A DNA stretch of 64,000 bases from JAMXLO01 sp046732975 (GTDB lineage: Bacteria; Pseudomonadota; Alphaproteobacteria; Acetobacterales; Acetobacteraceae), in assembly GCA_046732975.1 (NCBI GenBank), contig JBKPOG010000107.1, forward strand, positions 1 to 64,000. The letters run 5' to 3'. Shown one piece after another: positions 7,575-16,682 of the stretch (position 1 is the stretch's first letter; each line of letters begins with the position of its first letter). Made by a program: the position numbers and the translations under genes. Under the pieces are notes generated by a model. That model was not told where the DNA came from. It made no database searches and was given only the letters and a program-made list of their open reading frames with translations.

Positions 7575-8306
7575 TCATCTAAAGGTGTCTTTCTTTGCCC
7601 TGAAGTCGGCAAAGGTGGCGATGTCTGGAGCACGCAGGAATGGATTGGCGGCGAGTTCGCTGGCCATCGTGGATGGCACGGTCGGCTGCCCCGCCGCACG
7701 CTGCCGATGCACTTCCTCCGTGCGCGCCTTCAGGGCCGCATTGTTCGGATCGACGCTCAGCGCAAAGCGCGCATTGCTTTCGGTGTACTCGTGGCCGCAA
7801 CAGACTCGCGTGGCGCCCGGCAGCGCGGCAAGTTTGCGCAGCGAGGCGAACATCTCGTCGGCTGTGCCCTCGATCAGCCGTCCGCACCCCAGGCTGAACA
7901 GCGTGTCGCCGGACAGCAGTATCTCGCCATCGCCGAAGAAGTAGTTGATCTGGCCGCGCGTGTGGCCGGGCGTGTCGATCACCCGGGCGCTGGTGTTGCC
8001 GAATGCGACGGTATCGCCTTCGTTGACCTGCTGGTCCAGCTTCGGCAGCCGGCGCGCGTCCTTGGCTGCGCCAACCACCTTGGCTCCCTTGAAATGCGCC
8101 CGCACCTCGTCGACCCCCGCAATGTGATCGGCGTGGTGGTGCGTCAGCAGGATCAGGTCGAGCCGTCCGCCGGCCTTCTCCAGAGCGGCGATGATCGGCT
8201 GGGCATCGGCCGGATCGACAATGGCAACCGCTCCGGACCCGCTCTCGCGCAGCATCCAGGCATAGTTGTCGGACAGGATGGGGACTGATTGTGCTGTGAC
8301 TGTCAT
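7575..8306 (-). CDS. gloB: Hydroxyacylglutathione hydrolase (glyoxalase II)
   Basis: A 243-residue metallo-beta-lactamase-fold enzyme that hydrolyses S-D-lactoylglutathione to lactate and glutathione, the second step of methylglyoxal detoxification. It has the binuclear metal motif THHHADH (about residues 54-60), the further His of TPGHTRGQINYFF, the bridging Asp in LSGDTLFSLGCGRL, and the His of CCGHEY. The C-terminal helical domain, which binds glutathione in this family, is present and ends normally. Length is slightly short of the roughly 250 typical. It is divergent from a methyltransferase gene 60 bases away, sharing a short promoter region, and is followed by the DUF985 cupin gene. Confidence 0.93.
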   Translation of the reverse strand: MTVTAQSVPILSDNYAWMLRESGSGAVAIVDPADAQPIIAALEKAGGRLDLILLTHHHADHIAGVDEVRAHFKGAKVVGAAKDARRLPKLDQQVNEGDTVAFGNTSARVIDTPGHTRGQINYFFGDGEILLSGDTLFSLGCGRLIEGTADEMFASLRKLAALPGATRVCCGHEYTESNARFALSVDPNNAALKARTEEVHRQRAAGQPTVPSTMASELAANPFLRAPDIATFADFRAKKDTFR

Positions 8307-8366
8307 GACTCGAGTCTAGCACCGCCGGCCGCGACCGGAAACTGACGGTCGTGCTATAGGGATTGC

Positions 8367-9077
8367 ATGGCCGCCGACACCCATGCCGCCGCCGATTTCT
8401 ACGCCACGCCGCGCGGCGCGGTGGCCGAGCGGCTGTTGTGCGAGCGCCTGGCGCTACTATGGCCCGACCTGCGAGGGCAGGCGGTGCTGGGGATCGGCTT
8501 TGCCGAGCCGTACCTGCGGCTTTGGCGCGACCAGGCGGCGCGCTGCATCGCGCTGACGCCGGCGCAGATGGGAGCCACGCGCTGGCCTCTGGGCGAACCG
8601 AACCTGTCGTGCACTGCCGAAGAAGATGCGCTGCCGTTCCCAGACCTGCTGTTCGATCGCGTGCTATTGGTGCACGGACTGGAGGCGGCCGAGAGCGCGC
8701 GACGGATGCTGCGCGAGACCTGGCGCGTGCTGAAGGATGACGGGCGGCTCCTGGTGGTGGCCCCGAGCCGCAGCGGTATGTGGGCGTATTGGGAGAGCAC
8801 GCCGTTCGGCCACGGCCAGCCGTATTCGTTCGGCCAGATCGGCCGGCTGCTGGCTGCTTCACTCTATCGGATAGAGCGGCGGGACAGCGCGCTCTATCTG
8901 CCGCCGACCCGCTGGCGACTCGTGCTGCGCGGCGCGCGGCTGCTCGAGCAAACCGGGCGGCGATGGGCGCCCGCGCTCGCAGGGGTCACAATCACGGAGG
9001 CGGTGAAGGACATGTATGCGGCAATGCCGGTCGAGGCGGTGCCGCGACGGCGCCTGGTGCTAGCAGAGGCGGCGTGA
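8367..9077 (+). CDS. Class I SAM-dependent methyltransferase (type 11)
   Basis: A 236-residue protein with a degenerate SAM-binding start (VLGIGFAEPYL, about 46-56), an acidic stretch SCTAEEDALPFPDLLFD (about 90-106) and a post-methylation helix MLRETWRVLKDDGRLLVVAP typical of methyltransferase_11 proteins. The first glycine loop is GIGFAEP rather than G-x-G-x-G. The substrate is unknown. The gene is divergent from gloB, an arrangement I recall in other alphaproteobacteria, and the ATG at 8367 is the first in frame. Confidence 0.82.
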   Translation: MAADTHAAADFYATPRGAVAERLLCERLALLWPDLRGQAVLGIGFAEPYLRLWRDQAARCIALTPAQMGATRWPLGEPNLSCTAEEDALPFPDLLFDRVLLVHGLEAAESARRMLRETWRVLKDDGRLLVVAPSRSGMWAYWESTPFGHGQPYSFGQIGRLLAASLYRIERRDSALYLPPTRWRLVLRGARLLEQTGRRWAPALAGVTITEAVKDMYAAMPVEAVPRRRLVLAEAA

Positions 9078-9095
9078 CCCAATCTGATCTCCGTC

Positions 9096-9422
9096 TCACA
9101 GCCTGACTCCGATCTTCGCGAGAAGTTCTTTCGTGCGTCCCATCAGCCAGGCAAGCCATCCGTTCAGCTGCGGATCAGTTGCGGTGAAAGCGGCAATGGC
9201 GTCTGCGTTGTCCCGGAGATACAGCAGGGCTGTTCGTAACGTATCGGGGTTCGGGTCACCGGCAAGGATCCTAACGACGTCGGCGCTGCCCGCGATGACC
9301 AATAGAGGATGTACCGCGCGACCAAAGGCGATTAGGCCATTCTTCCCGGGTTCCGATCCGCTCGCTAGAACGGTGTAAGCGCTTGTCTCTATCAACTGTA
9401 GCGCTCGGGTGAGGGAGCACAC
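9096..9422 (-). CDS. Hypothetical protein, 108 residues
   Basis: A small alpha-helix-rich protein without a family I recognise. It has a hydrophobic central segment (AVHPLLVIAGSADVVRILAG) and ends LMGRTKELLAKIGVRL, with no signal peptide and no cysteine pairs. The start is a GTG at 9422. Its composition is ordinary for this genome. It ends 18 bases from the methyltransferase stop, converging on it. I consider it probably real but unsupported by homology. Confidence 0.45.
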   Translation of the reverse strand: MCSLTRALQLIETSAYTVLASGSEPGKNGLIAFGRAVHPLLVIAGSADVVRILAGDPNPDTLRTALLYLRDNADAIAAFTATDPQLNGWLAWLMGRTKELLAKIGVRL

Positions 9423-9515
9423 GAGTATTGTGCCCTCTCCGCCAGAAGCCGGCCGGCAACCTCCACGTTGCCATTCCCCGGTTGACTGGCGAAACGCGCG
9501 CTGTGCTGGATCCAG

Positions 9516-10523
9516 TCAGTAGCCGTGCATGCCGGGGCGTACCTTGCCGCGGAACACCCAGTAGGCAAAGCCGGTGTAGCACAGAATGATCGGCATCAGG
9601 ATCAGCGCGCCGATCAGCAGGAAATGCTGGCTCATGGGCGGCGCCGCCGCGTCCCAGATGGTGATATTCGGCGGCACAATGATTGGCCAGAGGCTGATCC
9701 CGAGGCCGGCATAGCACAGGACAAACCAGGCTTGGGCGCAGAGCAGCGGGGTGGCGTGGTGTCCTAGGCTCAGTCCTCGCCAGAACAGCCAGGCGACCAG
9801 CGCGACCAGGATGGGTACGGGGCTGGTCAACGCGATATTAGGCCAGGTGAACCAGCGATCGGTGAACGCCGGGTGCAGCAGCGGTGTCCACACGCTGACA
9901 ATGACGATCAGCACCAGTGTCGCCGCCGCGAGAATACGCGCCTGCTGTCTCGCGCGCTGCTGTAACGCGCCCTCGCAGCGCCAGACCAGCCAGCAGGCGC
10001 CTTGCAGCGCATATCCAATGACAAGAGCGATGCCGCAGAGCACGGTGAACGGGGTCAACCAGTCCCACCAGCCGCCAGCATAGACGCGGTCCTGCACGTG
10101 AATGCCTTGCAGCAGGCCCCCAAGGATCAGGCCCTGGCAGAATGCTGCCAGGGTGGAACCGATGCAGATCCCGCGGTCCCACCAGATCCTGCCTCGCATC
10201 GTCGCGGCGCTGAACCGGAACTCGAAGCCGACACCGCGGAACACCAGCGACAGCAGCATGGTGATGATCGCAGGATAAAGCGCCGTCATGATCACGGCAT
10301 AGGCGAGCGGAAACACCGCGAACAGTCCGCCACCACCCAGCACCAGCCAAGTTTCGTTTCCGTCCCAGACCGGCACGACAGAGCTCACCATGACGTCGCG
10401 ATCCTCTTCGCGCTGCTCGGCTGCGAACAGAATGCCGACACCAAGATCGAAGCCGTCCAGCAACACGTAGGCCAGCACGGCGAACGCGATAAGTGCGGCC
10501 CAGATGACTGGCAGCCACGTCAT
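9516..10523 (-). CDS. cydB: Cytochrome bd-type ubiquinol oxidase subunit II
   Basis: A 335-residue polytopic membrane protein, the second subunit of bd-type quinol oxidase, which reduces oxygen to water at the inner membrane. The start MTWLPVIWAAL followed by LLDGFDLGVG is characteristic, as is WDGNETWLVLGGGGLFAVFP about 60 residues in. The ATG at 10523 overlaps the cydA stop by 4 bases, which settles the start although the frame is open for 124 more codons upstream. Length is usual for CydB of the CIO type. It is the last gene of the cydAB operon; no cydX or cydDC is seen in the window. Confidence 0.94.
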   Translation of the reverse strand: MTWLPVIWAALIAFAVLAYVLLDGFDLGVGILFAAEQREEDRDVMVSSVVPVWDGNETWLVLGGGGLFAVFPLAYAVIMTALYPAIITMLLSLVFRGVGFEFRFSAATMRGRIWWDRGICIGSTLAAFCQGLILGGLLQGIHVQDRVYAGGWWDWLTPFTVLCGIALVIGYALQGACWLVWRCEGALQQRARQQARILAAATLVLIVIVSVWTPLLHPAFTDRWFTWPNIALTSPVPILVALVAWLFWRGLSLGHHATPLLCAQAWFVLCYAGLGISLWPIIVPPNITIWDAAAPPMSQHFLLIGALILMPIILCYTGFAYWVFRGKVRPGMHGY

Positions 10524-11914
10524 TGCTGCCGTCCCAGAGCCGGCGCCGGAGTGATACCGGCCGAGCGGACGGGCACACCGCTTCGTGGTCCAGGCTCGCC
10601 TGTTGTCGGCGGCCGGCGCAACACGCGAAACAGGAAGAAGAATCCAGCGCCAAACACGATTGCATATACAATGACAAAGGCGGCCAAGGATGCGGCAACG
10701 CCAGGCGTGTCGATCGGCGAGGCGCTGTCGGCGGTGCGCAGCAGACCGTAGACGGTGAAGGGCTGGCGGCCGACCTCGGTGACAGTCCAACCCGCGAGCA
10801 AGGCGATGAAGCCCGACGGCGCGAGCAGCAGCATGGCGCGGCGCAGCCAGATCGACGTGTAAAGTCGGTTGCGGGCCCTTAGCCAGGCGCCCCATACGCC
10901 AACCGCCGCCATCAGCAGGCCAAGTCCCACCATGATGCGGAATGCCCAGAAGACCACAGGCGCATAGGGGCGATCCTGCGGGGGAAAATCCTTCAGGCCC
11001 TTAATTGCGCCGTTCCAGGTATGGGTCAGAACCAGCGCGCCAAGATGCGGTATCTCAACTGCCCAGTCGGTACGCTCCTCGTCCATGTTAGGCATGCCGA
11101 ACAGGATCAACGGCTGGCCCGGCTGTGCTTCCCAATCGCCCTCCAATGCGGCGATTTTTGCCGGCTGGTACTGCAGCGTGTTCAACCCGTGCTGATCTCC
11201 GGCAAGCAACTGCAGCGGTGCCACGACAACGGCCATCCACATCGCCATCGAGAACATCAGGCGGGCGGCCTGGTTCTGCAGGTCGCGCCGCATGTGCCAC
11301 GCGCCGACCGCGCCCACGACGAATGCGACCGACAGATATGACGCGATCACCATGTGGACCAGCCGATACGGGAAGGACGGGTTGAAGATGACCTGCCACC
11401 AGTCGATGGGCTCGAATCTGCCGTCAGGCGTCACTGCAAAGCCTTGCGGCGTTTGCATCCACGAATTGGCAGCGAGAATCCAGAACGCGCTGAGAAGAGT
11501 GCCAGTCCCGACCATCAGCGTGGCAAAGCAGTAGATGCCACGCGAGACTCGCTCGCGGCCGAACAGCATGATCCCGAGAAAGCCAGCCTCCAGGAAGAAG
11601 GCCGTCAACACCTCGTAGCCCATCAGTGGCCCGATGACTGGGCCGGCCTTGTCGGCAAAGCGCGCCCAATTGGTGCCGAACTCGTACGACATCACGACCC
11701 CGGACACGACGCCCATACCGAACGTGATGGTGAACGCCTTCAGCCAATATTGGTAGACATCGCGATACACTTGGCGGCCCGTGAACACCCACAGGACCTC
11801 CAGCACAGCGAGATAGCTCGCCAGGCCGATGCTGAACGCAGGCAGCACTATGTGGAAAGCGACAGTCAGCGCGAACTGCGCGCGTGCCAACAGAACAGCG
11901 GCTACGCCGGGCAT
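10520..11914 (-). CDS. cydA: Cytochrome bd-type ubiquinol oxidase subunit I
   Basis: A 464-residue haem-binding subunit of the bd-type oxidase. The first-helix His (VAFHIVLP, His21) corresponds to the b595 ligand, and FPYRLVHMVIASY carries the b558 His. The short total length indicates the short Q-loop type, like cyanide-insensitive oxidases. The conserved GRQPW box reads GRQPF here (VGRQPFTVYGLLRT), a conservative change. It overlaps cydB by 4 bases. The oxidase would support respiration at low oxygen or in the presence of inhibitors. No FNR-type site was recognised in the short upstream region. Confidence 0.94.
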   Translation of the reverse strand: MPGVAAVLLARAQFALTVAFHIVLPAFSIGLASYLAVLEVLWVFTGRQVYRDVYQYWLKAFTITFGMGVVSGVVMSYEFGTNWARFADKAGPVIGPLMGYEVLTAFFLEAGFLGIMLFGRERVSRGIYCFATLMVGTGTLLSAFWILAANSWMQTPQGFAVTPDGRFEPIDWWQVIFNPSFPYRLVHMVIASYLSVAFVVGAVGAWHMRRDLQNQAARLMFSMAMWMAVVVAPLQLLAGDQHGLNTLQYQPAKIAALEGDWEAQPGQPLILFGMPNMDEERTDWAVEIPHLGALVLTHTWNGAIKGLKDFPPQDRPYAPVVFWAFRIMVGLGLLMAAVGVWGAWLRARNRLYTSIWLRRAMLLLAPSGFIALLAGWTVTEVGRQPFTVYGLLRTADSASPIDTPGVAASLAAFVIVYAIVFGAGFFFLFRVLRRPPTTGEPGPRSGVPVRSAGITPAPALGRQQ

Positions 11915-11967
11915 GCAAACCTCGCGCGGTTGCCGGGTGCCTCAGTATGCAGACAGCCGAGTGCGCT

Positions 11968-12240
11968 TCAAGCCGCCTGGAGGATCTCTTCAGGCCGTAG
12001 CTGGGTCAGGGTGCGCACGCCAATCACCTGGCGAAGGTTGCCCTCGAGAAGATGCACGGCCTCAGCCGGCATCGCCTGCATGGCAATCTCGACATGAAGC
12101 GTATCGCCGGAGCGATGCGACCACATCCGGTCGGGTATGAGGTCTCGGCGGCCGAACGGTTGCAAGAGACGACTCAACAGGCCAGGCGAGACATCCGCAT
12201 CAAGCATGAAGCGGACTGCGACGTAGGGACCATCAGACAT
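11968..12240 (-). CDS. Small ACT-like protein
   Basis: About 90 residues from the ATG at 12240 (MSDGPYVAVRFMLDAD); an upstream in-frame ATG at 12285 would add 15 atypical residues. The pattern of a beta strand, SPGLLSRLLQPFGRRDLIPD, a second strand rich in alternating hydrophobics (TLHVEIAMQA) and a second helix ending in a valine-rich strand resembles a beta-alpha-beta-beta-alpha-beta ACT fold such as the small subunit of acetolactate synthase (IlvM). It could be a regulatory small-molecule-binding protein; the ligand is not predictable. It lies 53 bases downstream... of nothing on its own strand, since cydA starts at 11914 and is read away from it, so the two may form one transcription unit with this gene first. 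Confidence 0.62.
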   Translation of the reverse strand: MSDGPYVAVRFMLDADVSPGLLSRLLQPFGRRDLIPDRMWSHRSGDTLHVEIAMQAMPAEAVHLLEGNLRQVIGVRTLTQLRPEEILQAA

Positions 12241-12392
12241 GGAAGTGAACTCCGAACGACAGGCGCGACGGTGAAACGCGGGCAAATCCCCGGCTGCTCA
12301 GGCAGCCGGGCCGCTAATTCGCGCGCTGTTTCGACAGGAGCTCACGCCGCCATGCTACGCATTCGCACGCCAGACGCCAAGTCCCAAGTGCG

Positions 12393-13427
12393 TTATGGCC
12401 AGTCCACCTCGGGTAGACGCAGCAGCGGAACCTGACGCATCGACAGGGTGCGGTACTGCAGCGTCAACGGCACCTCCACGTCGGGACGCGAGCCATCGCC
12501 TGGCGCATTGGCAAGCAGCGACAAAACGGCCTTTGCCGCCGTGGCCGCCGATCGGCTGATCATGGAATGCGCAGCCAGAGTGTCCAATGTTTCGGCATAG
12601 CCAACAATGTGAGCGGTGCCGGCGCCCATCGGCTGCAATTGGTCGTCGAGCGCCAGGGTTGCGCTGGCTGACAGATCGAGTGGACCCCAGGTCAGCACTA
12701 GGTGCTGGATCGCCAGGGACCCTCCGCCATCGCGCCAGCTTGTGGCTTGGTCCGCCGGCGCCCCCGCGACCGGGAGCGGACCATTCAGGGCTGCTTCCAT
12801 CTCCACCTTGGCAACGTTGGGACCAAGCGGGCGGACCGTGCGTGGAGGGAGGCCTAGGTCTCCGGCTTGAAGCGAAGCGATCACCGCTGGTTCCCCCGAA
12901 CGCGCCTCTGGATGGAACACCAGTTGCAACTGCAGGCTTCCAACACTGGCGACTCCGGTGGGGGTCTCAGCGCGTAGATTGGCGACCGCGAGCTCCGCGA
13001 AATCAGGCCAGTCCTTTGCCTGCAGCGGCAGGAGGAGGCGGAGGCGCCCGGCGGTGTAGGCCACAGCCGGGTTGTCGGCCAGCCGAACCTGCTGCTGGCC
13101 CTCCGGCGCGATTTCGAGCATGGCCGGCCGCATCAATGCGATGCGCAATTTAACTCTCTCGGCGCTCCAGAAAACCCGACCGGGCATGTCAGAGCCCCCG
13201 TGCGTGAGGGATAGCGCGGGGACGACGAGGATCGCCGCGAAAGGCCAGCCACCTACGCTGGTCCTCCCGTTCTGTTCCGTCCAGCCGTGCGCTTTCTGGA
13301 CTGAGACCCAATTGGCAAAGCCTCGTTCCAGATTGCCTGCGACCAACCGCCAGTACGCCGTGTCGGCAGCCAGCAGCACGAGCGGCACGGCGAGCAAACT
13401 CAGCCACAACCTCCGCCTGCCCCGCAT
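12393..13427 (-). CDS. DUF2125 domain-containing protein
   Basis: A 344-residue exported or membrane-anchored protein of the alphaproteobacterial DUF2125 family. The N-terminus MRGRRRLWLSLLAVPLVLLA is a basic-hydrophobic signal or anchor. It is followed by VQKAHGWTEQNGRTSVGGWPF, matching the family pattern GWPF about 60 residues in, and then a long beta-rich domain. The ATG at 13427 is preferred over the frame's first start (13595) because it gives the signal segment at the very N-terminus. No catalytic residues are known for the family; an envelope role is inferred. Confidence 0.78.
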   Translation of the reverse strand: MRGRRRLWLSLLAVPLVLLAADTAYWRLVAGNLERGFANWVSVQKAHGWTEQNGRTSVGGWPFAAILVVPALSLTHGGSDMPGRVFWSAERVKLRIALMRPAMLEIAPEGQQQVRLADNPAVAYTAGRLRLLLPLQAKDWPDFAELAVANLRAETPTGVASVGSLQLQLVFHPEARSGEPAVIASLQAGDLGLPPRTVRPLGPNVAKVEMEAALNGPLPVAGAPADQATSWRDGGGSLAIQHLVLTWGPLDLSASATLALDDQLQPMGAGTAHIVGYAETLDTLAAHSMISRSAATAAKAVLSLLANAPGDGSRPDVEVPLTLQYRTLSMRQVPLLRLPEVDWP

Positions 13428-13662
13428 ATAGCCCCGTCCCGAACCAAGCGCGCCGCTTATAGGCGAACATGGAAGCGAGGCAACGCGAGCCGGGCACCGG
13501 ATGCAGCCCACGGTGACTCCTGCGACAGGCGTTAGGACCTGGACTGCGCCGCTATCCCCATGTTGAGTGCCGAGCCGCCAGTGCGGGGAGGGCAAGAACT
13601 ATTCGTGTGTTGTCAATGCATTGTGCAAGACGACTGCTGTAGTATGCGAGGCCGCGGGGTGC

Positions 13663-14373
13663 TCAGCCCACAGAGTTTTCCACAGGCTCGTATTTTAGGA
13701 CCTGTGCCAGACTGCGCATAAGCTGTTGGCGTCCCGTTTCCGGCGAGAGCGGTTCCAGCAGTTGTATGTGGATCGTACCCGGTCGTTTGTGGAACGCTCG
13801 ACGCCCCCAGCAGCGACCTGAATCGGTAACCGCCGGAATCACCGGCAGCCGGGTCCTGACAGCCAGCGCCACAGCGCCAGGCTGCAGCGGAAGCTGTTGG
13901 CCAGGGGCGGCTCGGGTCCCCTCTGGGAAAATCACGATCTGCCGCTCCTCGCGAACCGCTCGTTCGCCCTCGCGCAGCAGATGGCGCATTGCACTGGCCC
14001 CGCCGTGACGATCCACCGCGATCATCCCCGCCAGCGGCATCAGTGGACCAAACAACGGGATCCGCAGTAATTCTTGCTTCAGGACATAGCAGCAACGGGG
14101 CACCAGCGTGAGCCAGACGAAGGTGTCGAATGCCGACTGATGCGTCGACGCGATCAGGGCAGGACCGGAACCCAGCCGCTCCAGTCCCTGTACCGAGAGG
14201 CGAATGCCGCAGATTACCCGCAGCCCTTCCATAAGCAGGCGCGCCCAGAGCATCGCGACGTCCTGGACGCGATGCGGCGCCAGGAATCTGACAGGCGTTG
14301 CGAGCCCCACGGTGAGGACGAAGGTCAGCAAGAAGAAGTACAGGTTGAACAGTGTGGAACGCAGCGAGATCAT
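13663..14373 (-). CDS. plsC: 1-acyl-sn-glycerol-3-phosphate acyltransferase
   Basis: A 236-residue inner-membrane acyltransferase that converts lysophosphatidic acid to phosphatidic acid in phospholipid synthesis. The HX4D catalytic motif is His78-Asp83 (HQSAFD). The substrate-binding FPEGTR lies about 70 residues later, with VIPAV downstream, and the N-terminal hydrophobic helix (LYFFLLTFVLTVGLA) anchors it. All key blocks are intact and length is typical. Its start overlaps the ydcF stop by 4 bases, making it the last gene of an ftsE-ftsX-ydcF-plsC operon. Confidence 0.92.
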   Translation of the reverse strand: MISLRSTLFNLYFFLLTFVLTVGLATPVRFLAPHRVQDVAMLWARLLMEGLRVICGIRLSVQGLERLGSGPALIASTHQSAFDTFVWLTLVPRCCYVLKQELLRIPLFGPLMPLAGMIAVDRHGGASAMRHLLREGERAVREERQIVIFPEGTRAAPGQQLPLQPGAVALAVRTRLPVIPAVTDSGRCWGRRAFHKRPGTIHIQLLEPLSPETGRQQLMRSLAQVLKYEPVENSVG

Positions 14374-14987
14374 CCGGCATGGCTGGGGCGCACCAGCGTT
14401 GGCTCGCGTTCGGGCAGAACTGTGGTCAGGCCGGTCGCAGTGGCAAGGAACTTGATGTACTCCTCAGCCATCAGCCGCAGAGGAGGATCGGTGGATTGCT
14501 CCGGTGGGGCGACCGGCAAAGGGTGCAACGTCACGCCGGGCAACGTCCTTCCCAACTCGGTTAGCGCACGCGGCATGTGATAGGCTGCCGTCACCACCAG
14601 CAGTGAATGGATGTCGTTGCGGCGTGCCCAGTCGGCGGTGGCCAACGCGTTGCCCTTGGTCGTGGCGGCAGTGCGATCGATGGTAACTCGCGGCGCCAGC
14701 GTCAACGGATCGACACCGGCCCGGTGAGCCAGCTCGGACAACTCGGCACCTCCGCCAATTCCGGAGAGCAGCAGCCGATCGGCGCGCCCGTCGGCAAGCA
14801 GGTGCAGCGCGGTTTCGACTCGATCGGGACCCCCGGTGAAGGCCACGATACCATCGACGTGGGCGGGCGCCTGAGCGCGACTGTCCGCCAAATGCAGGAA
14901 CCAGGCGAAGCTGGCTGTGCATGCCAGCATCCCCGCTGCGATGCAGGCGCTTAGACCGACTAGTACATGACGGCGGGTGATAGTCAT
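14370..14987 (-). CDS. YdcF/DUF218 family membrane protein
   Basis: A 205-residue protein with an N-terminal membrane segment (VLVGLSACIAAGMLACTASF) and a DUF218 domain: VDGIVAFTGGPDRVETALHL, LLLSGIGGG, RTAATTKGNALATADW and VVTAAYHMPRA. This fold, as in SanA/YdcF proteins, is linked to envelope functions, but the substrate is unknown. The start at 14987 is fixed by a 4-base ATGA overlap with ftsX; an upstream ATG at 15080 would run inside ftsX. It is cotranscribed between ftsX and plsC. Confidence 0.85.
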   Translation of the reverse strand: MTITRRHVLVGLSACIAAGMLACTASFAWFLHLADSRAQAPAHVDGIVAFTGGPDRVETALHLLADGRADRLLLSGIGGGAELSELAHRAGVDPLTLAPRVTIDRTAATTKGNALATADWARRNDIHSLLVVTAAYHMPRALTELGRTLPGVTLHPLPVAPPEQSTDPPLRLMAEEYIKFLATATGLTTVLPEREPTLVRPSHAG

Positions 14988-15922
14988 GGCAGACGTCGCA
15001 GCCAACGTCGCACAGTTCCCTGAGCAGTCAGAAAGCCGATTGCCGCTGCTGCCGCAGGGAGGCCAGGGATTATCAGCCACAAGGCCGCCGGCAAGGCCGT
15101 CACTACATCCGTGGGTGACGGCGATTCCTGAGCGGCAGTCCCCGCGAACGGTGCTGCGAGGTTTGCCAGTCCAATCAGCATGGGCAAAGCGAGCACGGCG
15201 CCGACAGTCCCCCCCGTCGCTGCGAGCAGAGTGGCCCTGCCGGCAAAACGGGCTGCGATGTAGCCATCCGTCGCCCCAAGTCCATGGACAATCTCGATCG
15301 CTTCACGGCGGGCTGAAAGGCCTGCTCGCGTTGCGACGGCAATGACGGCTGCGGCCACCGACGCAACCAGCACAAGCGCCAGCCCGGCACAGGCCTGAAG
15401 GCTACGGGCCAGCACGGTCAACCGCCCAATCCAGACGCCGTGGCTTTCAACCAGCGTGCCCGGGACAATCTCGTTGAGCCGGAGCGCCAACCGCTCAGTC
15501 TCCACCGAACTGTCATTCAATCGCACTGCGATCACTGCAGGCAATGGTATCGCCAGCCTTTCGGCACCACTGCCAAGCCAAGGACGCAATAGGTCGCCAA
15601 GTTCCTCATCACTGAGCGGGCGCGCCGAAGCGACTCCGGGAGTAGCCAGCAATAATGCCAGTACGCGATCCTGGCGCACCCCGCCACCGTGCGCCGCCAA
15701 CTCGCGCGGCTTCGGCACCTGAACGGTCAGCGCCGACCCTGCACCCTGCTGCCAATGATGCGCCAACGATGCTGCACCGACCCAGCCGGCGATGGCGAGA
15801 GCCGCCAGGACTGCCATCGCACCCACCAGGAACGGCAGCATGCGATCCGAGATCGCCCGGCGCAGGCCTAGTTCGTCGAAACCGGCTGGCCGCAGCGAAC
15901 GCCGGGTGCGCAGCGACGTCAC
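14984..15922 (-). CDS. ftsX: Cell division protein FtsX (ABC permease-like)
   Basis: A 312-residue membrane partner of FtsE. It has a cytoplasmic N-terminus, a first transmembrane helix (FLVGAMAVLAALAIAG), a periplasmic domain of about 110 residues, and three further helices, the fourth near LPAALWLIIPGLPAAAAAIGFL. FtsEX couples ATP hydrolysis to activation of peptidoglycan hydrolases at the divisome. Sequence conservation of FtsX is low, so the call rests on topology, length and the 4-base overlap with a clear ftsE. Confidence 0.9.
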   Translation of the reverse strand: MTSLRTRRSLRPAGFDELGLRRAISDRMLPFLVGAMAVLAALAIAGWVGAASLAHHWQQGAGSALTVQVPKPRELAAHGGGVRQDRVLALLLATPGVASARPLSDEELGDLLRPWLGSGAERLAIPLPAVIAVRLNDSSVETERLALRLNEIVPGTLVESHGVWIGRLTVLARSLQACAGLALVLVASVAAAVIAVATRAGLSARREAIEIVHGLGATDGYIAARFAGRATLLAATGGTVGAVLALPMLIGLANLAAPFAGTAAQESPSPTDVVTALPAALWLIIPGLPAAAAAIGFLTAQGTVRRWLRRLP

Positions 15923-16608
15923 ACCTGGTCCCCTGCGAGTCGTCCTCGCGAGAGCCGCAGTGCCGGCGCCGGATGCCGCGTTACCAGGGCGTCGTTATGA
16001 GTCGCCACGACGACCGTGGTGCCTAATCGATTCATTTCCTTCAAAAGCTGCATCAACCTCTCGGCCTGTGCCTCGTCGAGGTTGCCGGTCGGCTCGTCGG
16101 CAAGCAGCAGGCTCGGCCGGCTGATTACCGCCCGGGCGATGGCCACGCGCTGTTGCTCCCCACCTGACAGTTCCGCCGGTCTCGCGCTCGATTGCCTTGC
16201 CAGGCCGACCCAGCGCAGCATCTCGCCCACATCGGCACAAATCTGACCTTCTGGCCGCCCGGCGATCCGCAACGGCAGGGCCACATTGTCAAACGCCGAC
16301 AGGTGCGGCAGCAGCCGGAAGTCCTGGAAGACGATTCCAATCCTGCGCCGCAGTCGCGGCAACCGCCGTCGTTCTGCAGTCTCTATGTCGGTGCCGAAGA
16401 TCATGAGGCGGCCGCGCGTCGGTCGGATCGCCAGGTACATGAGACGCAGCAGACTTGTCTTTCCGGCGCCCGAAGGTCCGAGCAGCCACCGGAACGCGCC
16501 ATCCGGCAACGCAAAACTAAGGTCGTGCAGCACCTCGGGTCCCGGTTTGGCATGACTGCCTTGGCTCACCCGGCCATAGCAGAGCCCGACCGCCTCGAAT
16601 CGAACCAT
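15919..16608 (-). CDS. ftsE: Cell division ATP-binding protein FtsE
   Basis: A 229-residue ABC ATPase. It has Walker A GPSGAGKTS, Q-loop VFQDFRLLPHLSAFDNV, signature LSGGEQQRVAIARA, Walker B LLLADEPTGNLD and the H-loop THN, all typical of FtsE. Three ATGs are close together; I chose 16608 because AAGG lies 6 bases upstream, while 16614 and 16626 lack proper spacing. It starts the ftsE-ftsX-ydcF-plsC operon and is divergent from a zinc-ribbon gene 74 bases away, an arrangement common in alphaproteobacteria. Confidence 0.93.
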   Translation of the reverse strand: MVRFEAVGLCYGRVSQGSHAKPGPEVLHDLSFALPDGAFRWLLGPSGAGKTSLLRLMYLAIRPTRGRLMIFGTDIETAERRRLPRLRRRIGIVFQDFRLLPHLSAFDNVALPLRIAGRPEGQICADVGEMLRWVGLARQSSARPAELSGGEQQRVAIARAVISRPSLLLADEPTGNLDEAQAERLMQLLKEMNRLGTTVVVATHNDALVTRHPAPALRLSRGRLAGDQV

Positions 16609-16682
16609 CAGCATCCTTTTTGCCATTCTGTAGGACGCGCCGCCATTGCTTCGAAACTGTTGCGCGGCCACCATCTGCACGC

